A DNA stretch of 64,000 nt from Novosphingobium terrae (lineage in GTDB: Bacteria; Pseudomonadota; Alphaproteobacteria; Sphingomonadales; Sphingomonadaceae), in the NCBI RefSeq assembly GCF_017163935.1, contig NZ_JABVZR010000002.1:2646929-2710928 (forward strand), in the 5' to 3' direction. Of this stretch, positions 54,331 to 61,712 are shown piece by piece. Position 1 is the stretch's first letter, and each line of letters starts with the position of its first letter. The notes below the pieces were generated by a model, which was given only the letters and a program-made list of their open reading frames with translations, was not told where the DNA came from and made no database searches. Made by a program: the position numbers and the translations under genes.

Positions 54331-55095
54331 CTATTGAAGGTTCACGAAAGCCCCGCCATCCACCAGCAATGACGCGCCGGTGACATAGGGCGCCATGTCT
54401 GAGGCCAGAAAGATGATTGGCCCCGCCAGATCCTCGGGCTGGCCCAGGCGGCCCAGCGGGATGCGTGCCTCCATGCGGCGGCGCTTCTCCGGATCGGCCA
54501 GATCCTCGCGGTTGATTTCGGTCAGGATCGTGCCGGGCATCACCGCATTGCAGCGGATGCCATGCTTGCCCAACGCAATGGCCGCGCTCTGCATCAGCGA
54601 ATGGACGCCTGCCTTGGTGGGCGTGTAATGCGTCTGGAATTCCCCGCCCACCAGCGCGGAAATCGAGGAGACGGCAACAATCGCGCCGCCTTGCCCCTGC
54701 TTCACCATCTGGTTGGCAGCGGCCTGTACCATATAATAGGCGCCATGCAGATTGACAGCAAAGGTGCGATCCACCAGCTCGACCGGCATGTCGAGAAAGG
54801 CGTGAAACGGGCAAATCCCGGCGTTGGAGACAAACACATCCACACCGCCGAAAGCCTCCACCGCGCGGGCCAGAAAGGCTTGAGCGGTTGCCGGATCGGC
54901 AACATCGCCTGACAGCGCCAGAGCCCTGCGACCCAGCGCTTCGATCTGGGCCACCACCTCCTGCGCGCGCTCATCGCTATGCAAGTAATTGATCGCCACA
55001 TCAGCGCCTTGCCGCGCTGCCTCAACGGCGGTGGCGGCGCCGATGCCGGTCGATCCGCCGGTGATCAGCACGCGCTTTCCTGCCAGCAATGTCAT
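54331..55095 (-). CDS. SDR oxidoreductase, probable L-rhamnose 1-dehydrogenase
   Basis: A 254-residue classical short-chain dehydrogenase: TGGSTGIG at 12-19, Ser144, Tyr157 and Lys161 as catalytic set. The segments GICPFHAFLDMP, SSISALVGGEFQTHYTPTKAG and TGASLLVDGGAFVNLQ resemble L-rhamnose 1-dehydrogenases of the non-phosphorylated rhamnose pathway known in Sphingomonas and Azotobacter; this is from memory of the family, not alignment. The product would be L-rhamnono-lactone. It lies close to the GH106 rhamnosidase and a TBDR. AGGAGA precedes the ATG; the esterase gene is 46 bases upstream. Confidence 0.75.
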   Translation of the reverse strand: MTLLAGKRVLITGGSTGIGAATAVEAARQGADVAINYLHSDERAQEVVAQIEALGRRALALSGDVADPATAQAFLARAVEAFGGVDVFVSNAGICPFHAFLDMPVELVDRTFAVNLHGAYYMVQAAANQMVKQGQGGAIVAVSSISALVGGEFQTHYTPTKAGVHSLMQSAAIALGKHGIRCNAVMPGTILTEINREDLADPEKRRRMEARIPLGRLGQPEDLAGPIIFLASDMAPYVTGASLLVDGGAFVNLQ

Positions 55096-55141
55096 CGATG
55101 CTCTCCTGATGGGGGTGGGCCTGACGGGGTTGGAAACGGGA

Positions 55142-56083
55142 TCACGGCTGAGGTTTGAGCAGCCCGCGATCCTTCATCCAGGTGTAGAGTTCCTCGATCC
55201 ACAGATCGCTGGACTTGCCCTGTTTGCGCATGCCGAAACCATGACCGCCCGCCTCGAACAGATGGACCTCGATCGGGCGAAGGGCGGCCTGATAGGCGGC
55301 GATCAGCCCCAGATCGCTGTGGCCGAAAAAGGGATCATCCATGGCCATGGCGGTGAACATGGGCGGTGCGTCGCCCGGGACAGGACGGGCCGTCATCGGG
55401 CCATAGATCGGTGCGATAAAATCGGGCCGACTGGCGCTATCCTCATTCAGGCCGACGCTGAGCGTCGTCATCGCCCCGGCAGAAAAGCCCACAAAGCCCA
55501 CGCGACGGGGATCGACATGCCATGCCCCGCTGCGTTGCCTGATCAGTCGCACGGCGGCTTGAGCATCGGCCAGTGCTTCAGGCGGTGTCGAGGGCGTGGT
55601 TTTGTCGATGCCACTCAGCAGTCCGGTGAGTTGGCCAAGGAAGGCGGCAGGATCACGCGGCGTGGGCTTCAGGCGATATTTCAGCAAAAATGCCGCAATG
55701 CCGTGATCGGCCAGCCAGCGCGCCACCTCATAGCCTTCGCTGTCGATCGAGAGCATCATGAAGGCTCCGCCGGGTGCCACCACAACCGCCGTGCCGGTCG
55801 CCTTGGCGGGGTCCGGCAAGAAGGGCGTCAGCGTGGGCGCCGTGACATTGCGGACGATGCGGGCACCCATAAAGCTTTCCCATTGCTCGCCAGTGTCTTG
55901 CGCATTGGAGAGCAGGGGAATGGCATGCGGGTCTCGGGCGGTCGGCAGCGGCGTGATGGGCATCGCCGAAGCCGGGCCCGCCGCCCCAACCACATGCGCG
56001 GATGGGTTTTCCTGCGCGGCAGCGGGCAAGGGGAGCAGCATGCATGTTGCCAGCAGGGTGAGCGTGCAGCGCGATACAGACAT
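55142..56083 (-). CDS. Secreted alpha/beta-hydrolase, acetylesterase-like
   Basis: A 313-residue hydrolase with a signal peptide (cleavage near AAAQ, residues 21-24). It shows the oxyanion segment APGGAF (104-109), the nucleophile elbow GFSAG at 199-203 with Ser201, and a C-terminal HGFG histidine. It resembles BD-FAE/acetyl-xylan-esterase-like enzymes that remove acetyl groups from plant polysaccharides. AGGAGG precedes the ATG. It is first of a unit with the rhamnose-dehydrogenase-like gene; deacetylation of rhamnogalacturonan fits the setting but is inference. Confidence 0.83.
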   Translation of the reverse strand: MSVSRCTLTLLATCMLLPLPAAAQENPSAHVVGAAGPASAMPITPLPTARDPHAIPLLSNAQDTGEQWESFMGARIVRNVTAPTLTPFLPDPAKATGTAVVVAPGGAFMMLSIDSEGYEVARWLADHGIAAFLLKYRLKPTPRDPAAFLGQLTGLLSGIDKTTPSTPPEALADAQAAVRLIRQRSGAWHVDPRRVGFVGFSAGAMTTLSVGLNEDSASRPDFIAPIYGPMTARPVPGDAPPMFTAMAMDDPFFGHSDLGLIAAYQAALRPIEVHLFEAGGHGFGMRKQGKSSDLWIEELYTWMKDRGLLKPQP

Positions 56084-56378
56084 GCAGCCTCCTCATGTCG
56101 CGTTTCCGCACCCGCTAAAGCCGGGTGCCGATGTCAGAATGAAAGCTAAGCTGGCCATCGTCCTGCATAAATTTGACGGATCGGGCTTTGAGGGATGCAT
56201 TGCGCGAATGGCCCGAAAGAATGGACTGCAGGCCCCGCCCCATGGACCAGATCTGCGAAAAACCTCCTATCGCTTCAGCCCCGGGCCGTTCGTTTTGTGC
56301 AGAGATGCAATTCGCCCGATGGCACCCTATATGCTTGGCTGAAGGGCCTGTGACCGGGCGCCGCATTGAGGAAGCATC

Positions 56379-57029
56379 ATGAAGCAAAGCTTCAAAATTG
56401 ATTTCGTGTCCGATGTGTCCTGCCCCTGGTGCGTGATCGGGCTGAAGGGCCTTGAAACCGCGCTGGAGGAGATGGATGCGCATGCAGAGGGCGGCATTCA
56501 TTTCCGCCCCTTCGAACTCAATCCGGCGATGGCTCCCGAGGGAGAGAATCTCGGCGAGCATATCGCGCGGAAATATGGTTCGACGCCCGAGCAATCCGCC
56601 GCCAACCGCGCCGCAATCCGTGAGCGTGCCGGGGCGCTGGGCTTTACGATGGCGATGTCGGAAGGCAGCCGAATCTACAACACCTTCGATGCGCATCGTC
56701 TGCTTCATTGGGCGCGGGAGGAAGGCAAGCAGCAAGCGCTCAAACTGGCGCTGTTCGCGGCCTATTTCACTCACGGCCGTGATGTGAGCGATCACGCTGT
56801 GCTGGTTGAGGTCGCCGGGGAGGTTGGCCTTGATGCTCAGCGGGCGCAGGCCATTCTGGATGGCGATACGTTTGCCTCGGCGGTGCGCGAGGAAGAGGCG
56901 CTGTGGCGTCAGCGCGGCATCAACAGTGTGCCCGCGATCATCGTCAACGATCGCTATCTCATCAGCGGCGGACAACCTGCCGAAGCCTTCGAACAGGCCC
57001 TGCGCGAGATCGCCAAAGAGACCGCCTGA
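56379..57029 (+). CDS. DsbA-family oxidoreductase (FrnE-like)
   Basis: A 216-residue thioredoxin-fold protein with CPWC at 15-18 in the opening DFVSDVSCPWCVIGLKGLE and the cis-proline region NSVPAIIVNDRYLISGGQP near the C-terminus. FrnE-type members are cytoplasmic disulfide oxidoreductases linked to oxidative stress or polyketide synthesis; no signal peptide is present. GAGGAAG precedes the ATG. It is a single gene with no visible link to the glycan genes. The 295 bases before it contain a small hairpin at 56108-56128 and no gene. Confidence 0.88.
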   Translation: MKQSFKIDFVSDVSCPWCVIGLKGLETALEEMDAHAEGGIHFRPFELNPAMAPEGENLGEHIARKYGSTPEQSAANRAAIRERAGALGFTMAMSEGSRIYNTFDAHRLLHWAREEGKQQALKLALFAAYFTHGRDVSDHAVLVEVAGEVGLDAQRAQAILDGDTFASAVREEEALWRQRGINSVPAIIVNDRYLISGGQPAEAFEQALREIAKETA

Positions 57030-57039
57030 TAGGGTGCAA

Positions 57040-57068
57040 GCCCGAGGGAATGAAAGCCTCCCTCGGGC
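57040..57068. terminator. Bidirectional terminator
   Basis: GCCCGAGGGA (57040-57049) pairs perfectly with TCCCTCGGGC (57059-57068) around a 9-base loop, in the gap between the convergent DsbA-like and lactonase genes. Confidence 0.65.
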
Positions 57069-57078
57069 CTAATCTGCC

Positions 57079-58239
57079 TTATTGCACGAATTTGATGTCC
57101 GATGCCTGATCGATGGACAGGTCCTGCAGCTTCTCGCCGACAATCCCTGTGTCAGGCGCACGGCGGAACACGACCACGGCGTGGCTGTGCTGATTGGCGA
57201 CCAGCACAAAGCGCCCATCCCGGGAAAAGGCGAATTCCCGTGGTTCCGTGCCCTCCACCGAGCGGCGATCGACCTGCCGCAAGGCGCCATCCTCAGGCGA
57301 GATGGCGAAGCTCACCAGCTGATTGTCCGTCCCGCGATCGGTCACCGTCAAAAAGCGACCATCCGGCGAAACATGGAGCGCGCCAGCCCCCACCTTGCCC
57401 TGAAAGCCGGCAGGGGCCAACGGCAGGGTCTGGCGCAAGGTCAGGCGCCCCTCGGCATAGTCCAGCACCGCGATTTGCCCGGCCATCTCCAGCGTCAGAT
57501 AGGCCTGCTTTCCGCTGGGGGAAAAGACCAGATGGCGGGGCCCCGAACCGGGAGGGAGGGCCAGAAAGGGCTGCTCTTTCAGCGCCGAGAGCGGCGTTTC
57601 GGGATGGGAAGGGTCATAGCGATAGGCATAGATCCGGTCGGCGCCCAGATCCTGCGCAAAGACGAAACGGCCATCGGGCGAAGACACGACCGAATGGACA
57701 TGAGGGCTGGCCTGCCGCTCGGGATTGACCAGGCTGGCGCGGTGGGTCTTGATCTGGCTCACCGGTTTCAGCGTGCCATCCGGGGCGATCGGCAGCACGG
57801 CCAGCGTCCCGCCCGGATCGCTCGATACCGAATAATTGGCCACGAACAGCGCGCGACCATCCTTGCTCAGGCTGGATTGCGTGGGTTCGCTGCCCAGTGA
57901 GGAGGTGCGGTTCAGAAAGCTCAGCCGTCCCGAGGCCGCATCCAGCCGATAGGCCGAAACCCGCCCCACCGGATCGCGCTGTCCCTCGCCATTTTCATCG
58001 ACGGCATAGAGAAAGCGCCGATCCTGAGACAGCGTCAGCCAGGAAGGGTTTTCAGCGGACGTGACCTGCACCGGCGAGGGGGCAATATGCCCCGTCTGCT
58101 CATCGAAATGATAGAGGTAGATGCCTTTGCTTTCGCCACCGGTGTAGGTGCCGATCAGCAGCGGCACCGGCGCGGCGAGGGCAGGCGTTGCGATGGCGGC
58201 CATGGCCGTTGCCGCGATCAGATAATTCGCTCCGCGCAT
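57079..58239 (-). CDS. Secreted lactonase-family seven-bladed propeller protein
   Basis: A 386-residue protein with a Sec signal (MRGANYLIAATAMAAIATPALA), followed by LLIGTYTGGESKGIYLYHFD, a typical opening of the YbhE/Pgl lactonase family (6-phosphogluconolactonase and carboxymuconate cyclase relatives). Repeats of the form SPDGRF with VVSSPDGRFVFAQDLGADRI and GPRHLVFSPSGKQAYL mark the propeller blades. Export rules out the cytosolic pentose-phosphate role; a periplasmic sugar lactone is more likely. It diverges from GH28 and shares its 242-base control region. A longer frame to 58344 precedes the signal and is rejected. Confidence 0.88.
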   Translation of the reverse strand: MRGANYLIAATAMAAIATPALAAPVPLLIGTYTGGESKGIYLYHFDEQTGHIAPSPVQVTSAENPSWLTLSQDRRFLYAVDENGEGQRDPVGRVSAYRLDAASGRLSFLNRTSSLGSEPTQSSLSKDGRALFVANYSVSSDPGGTLAVLPIAPDGTLKPVSQIKTHRASLVNPERQASPHVHSVVSSPDGRFVFAQDLGADRIYAYRYDPSHPETPLSALKEQPFLALPPGSGPRHLVFSPSGKQAYLTLEMAGQIAVLDYAEGRLTLRQTLPLAPAGFQGKVGAGALHVSPDGRFLTVTDRGTDNQLVSFAISPEDGALRQVDRRSVEGTEPREFAFSRDGRFVLVANQHSHAVVVFRRAPDTGIVGEKLQDLSIDQASDIKFVQ

Positions 58240-58301
58240 CCTGTATCCCTCTATGGTCTGAAGCTTGTCACCGGCTCTCCGGAGCCTTTGGATGGGCCAT
58301 A

Positions 58302-58314
58302 TCTGTCCGACAGA
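58302..58314. promoter_or_regulatory. GntR/FadR-type operator candidate TCTGTCCGACAGA
   Basis: Perfect 6-bp arms TCTGTC and GACAGA around one base. FadR-subfamily GntR proteins commonly bind GTC-N-GAC dyads of this form. The ten bases ATCTGTCCGA recur at about 58354-58363. The GntR gene 1.9 kb downstream is the obvious candidate. Confidence 0.55.
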
Positions 58315-58419
58315 AATTTGTCTATCGGGCAGTTTTTCGCGCAAAATCGGAAAATCTGTCCGATCGATTTGGTGAACAGGGCGAGGCGGGGGCCTTGGTG
58401 AGACCGCGCTTGACCCAAT

Positions 58420-58436
58420 ATGGAAACCGGTGTCAT
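58420..58436. promoter_or_regulatory. LacI-type operator candidate 3 (17-bp shared site)
   Basis: ATGGAAACCGGTGTCAT, identical to 35252-35268. It lies about 45-60 bases before the GH28 start, in the region shared with the divergent secreted lactonase. Confidence 0.68.
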
Positions 58437-58481
58437 TGTACGGCGATCGGCTCGCAAGCAGCCTTTTGCGATGGAGAGATG

Positions 58482-59882
58482 ATGCCTGTCGACCGGCGTG
58501 CCTTCCTGTCTGCCTCGGCCATTACGGCACTGACGGTATCGGGTGCATCATGGGCTGCGCGGGCAGGGGCGTCTCCTATCCTGCCTACGCAGATGCCAGC
58601 GCCGCAGACTGGTGTCAGGCTCGATCCCCGCGCATTCGGCGCCAAGGGCGATGGCAGGGCCAAAGATACGCCGGCAGTACAGCAAGCGCTGGATCGCTGC
58701 GCCGTGCTGGGCGGTGGCGAGGTGGTTCTCGCGGGCGGTGTGTTTCGTGTCGGCAGCCTGCGCATCGGTTCCAACACCAGCATGCGGATCGAGAAAGACG
58801 CTGTGCTGAAAGGCTCGGACGATCTGGCCGATTATCCGGTGATCCAGGTCCGCTGGGAGGGGCGCTGGATCTCCGGCCATGCGGCTTTGCTCTGGGCTCA
58901 GGATGCGCGCAATATCCGGTTGACCGGAGGCGGGCGGATCATCAGTTCATCGGCCTTCGCGGGGCGGATCGCGCCCTCCGGCCTGCGCCATCCCGCGCTG
59001 CTGGAGTGGATCGAGGTGCGCGGGCTGACCGTCAGCGATCTGTCCACCGAGCAGGGCGACATGTGGTCCATCCACCCGGTTTACTGTGAGGACGCAAGCT
59101 TCTCCCGGCTTCTCGTGCATGGCGGGGCCGATGGGATCGACATCGATTCCTGCCGCAGGGTGCTCGTCGAAGGCTGCAGCTTCGACACGGCGGATGACTG
59201 CATCTCGCTCAAATCCGGCAGGGGGATGGAGGGCGCCACCATCGCCCGCCCGACCGAGGATGTGACGATCCGCGATTGCATATTCCGCGATTCCCGCTGG
59301 GCCTGTATCGGCATCGGCAGCGAGACCAGCGGCGGCATCCGCAATGTGCTGGTCGAGCGCTGCCGGTTCGAGCAGGCCTATACGTTCAGCATCTACATCA
59401 AAAGCCGCCCGGGGCGCGGCGCTTTTATCGAACATATCACCATGCGCGATCTGGAGGTTACTCAGGCCGGGCAGGGCTTTCTGCGCCTGAATTTCCTCGA
59501 CAGCGGCAAGCAGGATCAAGTCCCGGTTCCCGGTCTGGAAGGCATCCCGCGCGTCGGCGGTTTCATCTTTGAGCGGGTGAACATCCGCAGCGTGCCCATT
59601 CTGGTGGACGGGGTGAACATCCATCCTGACAAGCCGTTGAGCGGCTTTGTGTTGCGCGATCTTCACGGCGTGAGCGAGCGCGGCATCGCTTTGGCCAATA
59701 TGCGGGACGTGTCGCTGGAGAACATCAGCGTCAAGGTCAGCAAGGGTCCGTTGCTGACGCTTGCCCATGTCACAGGCAAAGGGCTTGAAGGTGCCGTAAC
59801 GGGCAAAGATGTGCCACGTCCTGCCGATGTCCAGACGACGATGCCTTTTCAGCTTGGCATGGATGCGGGACGGCCAAACTGA
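58482..59882 (+). CDS. Tat-exported GH28-type right-handed beta-helix protein, atypical active site
   Basis: A 466-residue protein with a twin-arginine signal (MPVDRRAFLSASA) and the polygalacturonase-type start RAFGAKGDGRAKDTPAVQQA. The repeats and the blocks GADGIDID (215-222), ADDCISLKSG (237-246), WACIGIGSE (273-281) and YIKS (305-308) align with GH28 motifs NTD, DD, GHG and RIK. Here the three aspartates are kept, but the His of GHG and the Arg of RIK are replaced. It may be an inactive or differently specific member of a pectin-acting clade. Two ATG codons stand together; the second has better spacing from GGAG. Confidence 0.82.
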   Translation: MPVDRRAFLSASAITALTVSGASWAARAGASPILPTQMPAPQTGVRLDPRAFGAKGDGRAKDTPAVQQALDRCAVLGGGEVVLAGGVFRVGSLRIGSNTSMRIEKDAVLKGSDDLADYPVIQVRWEGRWISGHAALLWAQDARNIRLTGGGRIISSSAFAGRIAPSGLRHPALLEWIEVRGLTVSDLSTEQGDMWSIHPVYCEDASFSRLLVHGGADGIDIDSCRRVLVEGCSFDTADDCISLKSGRGMEGATIARPTEDVTIRDCIFRDSRWACIGIGSETSGGIRNVLVERCRFEQAYTFSIYIKSRPGRGAFIEHITMRDLEVTQAGQGFLRLNFLDSGKQDQVPVPGLEGIPRVGGFIFERVNIRSVPILVDGVNIHPDKPLSGFVLRDLHGVSERGIALANMRDVSLENISVKVSKGPLLTLAHVTGKGLEGAVTGKDVPRPADVQTTMPFQLGMDAGRPN

Positions 59883-60183
59883 GAATGGATAATCCAGTTA
59901 TGATAATCTATCTTATGTTAAATAAAAGGACTTCAGGCCTGGGAGGCTGATTAAGCCCCCTGCCGACAGGACAGCTGCTGAAAGGCACCAGAACATGCCT
60001 CAAATCCCGATATATCTCGATCGTTTCGCCCATACTTGACCGGATCATCACCTTTGCTAGTCAAACTGATCGAGCTAGAGCATTTTCGAACGGGCCGTTG
60101 ATGGTCACCGACTCGTGCAATGCGGCATTCAAAGACAAGAGCTTTTTCGCCCCCCGTGAAAAGGCTTCAGGACAGGTATCGTG
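59883..60183. promoter_or_regulatory. GH28-GntR intergenic region
   Basis: A 301-base gene-free region. The first 50 bases are AT-rich (TTATGATAATCTATCTTATG), followed by mixed sequence. A TTGACC lies near 60037, a possible -35 element for the GntR gene. No strong hairpin terminator for GH28 is seen. Confidence 0.4.
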
Positions 60184-60933
60184 ATGGCAAGTGTGGCGCG
60201 AGGCGAAGGCAGGCTCTATGAGCGCATCGCGAATGAACTTCGCAAGGCGCTGAATGAAGGTGATTTCGCGGTGGGTGATCGTCTGCCGTCGGAACGCGAT
60301 CTGGCCCAGCAATTCGGCGTCTCCCGGCCGACCGTGCGTGAAGCGATCATCGCGCTCGAACTCGATGGACTGGTTGAGGTGAAGACCAATTCCGGGGTCT
60401 ATGTCGCAGCGCTGGCCCCCAGCGGCGGCACACCATCTGACACCGATGTCGGCCCCTTCGAGCTGCTGGAAGCGAGGCGCCTTTTCGAGGCTGAAATCGC
60501 AGGGCTGGCCGCGCAGCATATCGACGCCGCCCGGTTGGACCGGCTGCGCACGCTGGTCGTGGAGATGGACAGCAAGGACCTGCTGGAAGCCGAAGCTGCC
60601 GATCGCGAATTCCATCTGGAAATCGCGCGCGCCACGGAAAACAGCGCCATGGAAAAGACGGTGCTGATGCTGTGGAATGCCCGCGATGAATCCCCCCAAT
60701 ACAAGTTGCTCACCACCAAGGTGCGTGCGGCAGGCGTCGCTCCGGCGGTTTCCGAACATATGCGGATCGTCGAAGCGCTGGCCAAGGGCGACAGTGAAGC
60801 CGCCCGTGAGGCGATGCGCGAACATATCGACCGCGTGATCGACCATTTGCTCCACGCCACCGAGGTGGAAGCGGTGGAACGTGCCCGGGCCGAAGTGGAA
60901 GCCAAACGCAAACGCTTCGCCGCTTTGCGCTGA
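60184..60933 (+). CDS. GntR-family regulator, FadR subfamily (hexuronate-type)
   Basis: A 249-residue regulator with a winged helix-turn-helix at about 8-75 (RLYERIANELRKAL, VGDRLPSERDLAQQFGVSRP, TVREAIIALELDGLV) and an all-helical FCD ligand domain with metal-binding-type residues (DREFHLEIARAT, SEHMRIVEALAKGD, AMREHIDRV). UxuR/ExuR belong to this subfamily. It converges on tpiA-uxuB-uxaC, so hexuronate or ketodeoxygluconate sensing is likely. A GTG one codon earlier is an alternative start. Confidence 0.92.
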   Translation: MASVARGEGRLYERIANELRKALNEGDFAVGDRLPSERDLAQQFGVSRPTVREAIIALELDGLVEVKTNSGVYVAALAPSGGTPSDTDVGPFELLEARRLFEAEIAGLAAQHIDAARLDRLRTLVVEMDSKDLLEAEAADREFHLEIARATENSAMEKTVLMLWNARDESPQYKLLTTKVRAAGVAPAVSEHMRIVEALAKGDSEAAREAMREHIDRVIDHLLHATEVEAVERARAEVEAKRKRFAALR

Positions 60934-60972
60934 GGATCTGGCCGGGCGGGGTCAATCCGCCCGGCCAGATCC
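60934..60972. terminator. Bidirectional terminator, 16-bp perfect stem
   Basis: GGATCTGGCCGGGCGG (60934-60949) pairs perfectly with CCGCCCGGCCAGATCC (60957-60972), 7-base loop. It starts at the base after the GntR stop and runs into the last codons of tpiA, so the tpiA C-terminus is partly shaped by it. Confidence 0.75.
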
Positions 60973-61704
60973 GGCAATGCTGCGCAGGATCGCGCCAAAG
61001 CTTTCCGCTGTCAGGCTGGCACCCCCAACCAGCACGCCGTTCACCATGGCATTCGCCACCAGCGCCTCAACATTGCTCGCGCTGACCGATCCGCCATAGA
61101 GGATACGCACAAGCCGCCCTGCCTCGCCATAATGCGCGACAAGGCTGGAGCGAATGGCCCGATGCATGGCTTCGACCTCATCCTGAGCCGGGGTTTGCCC
61201 AGCTCCGATCGCCCAGACAGGCTCATAGGCAATGGTCAGCCTCTCGGCACTCCCCTCGCCTTGCGGCAGAGCTGCTGCCAGTTGCCCGACCACAGCGCTT
61301 TTGGCCTCCCCTGCCTCACGCTGCCGCGCGGTTTCGCCCACGCAGAGGATGACCGAAAGGCCCGCGCCCAGCGCTGCGTCCACCTTGGCGCGGACTCGTG
61401 CATCGTCATCACCCTCGGCCCGGCATTCGCTGTGGCCGAGGATAACGAAGCGGGCGCCGCTCTCGGCCAGCATCGCTGCCGAAATTCGCCCCGTGTGGGC
61501 GCCATGTGAAGCCTCGTGGCAGTCCTGCCCGCCCACGGACAGATGATGCACCATCGCCGCCATCGGCGACAGCAACGTGAAAGGCGGCGCCAGTCCGACC
61601 TCCACGCCGGGAAGCTCCCCCGCCAGAGTGTCGATGGAAGCGGCTTCGGCCAACGCTCCGCTCAGGCCGTTCATCTTCCAATTGCCGACGATCAGGGAAC
61701 GCAT
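60952..61704 (-). CDS. tpiA: Triosephosphate isomerase
   Basis: A 250-residue TIM-barrel enzyme interconverting glyceraldehyde-3-phosphate and dihydroxyacetone phosphate. Catalytic Lys10 (GNWKMNG), His91 (ILGHSE) and Glu161 (AYEPVWAIG) are present, as is the phosphate loop LYGGSVSASNV. Some usually constant positions differ: GHSECR instead of GHSERR, and TGRISA instead of TGEISA. The genome very likely has another tpiA for glycolysis, so this may be a pathway copy serving aldolase products of hexuronate breakdown. A longer frame to 61770 overlaps uxuB and is rejected. Confidence 0.92.
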   Translation of the reverse strand: MRSLIVGNWKMNGLSGALAEAASIDTLAGELPGVEVGLAPPFTLLSPMAAMVHHLSVGGQDCHEASHGAHTGRISAAMLAESGARFVILGHSECRAEGDDDARVRAKVDAALGAGLSVILCVGETARQREAGEAKSAVVGQLAAALPQGEGSAERLTIAYEPVWAIGAGQTPAQDEVEAMHRAIRSSLVAHYGEAGRLVRILYGGSVSASNVEALVANAMVNGVLVGGASLTAESFGAILRSIAGSGRAD

Positions 61705-61712
61705 AGCAGTTG

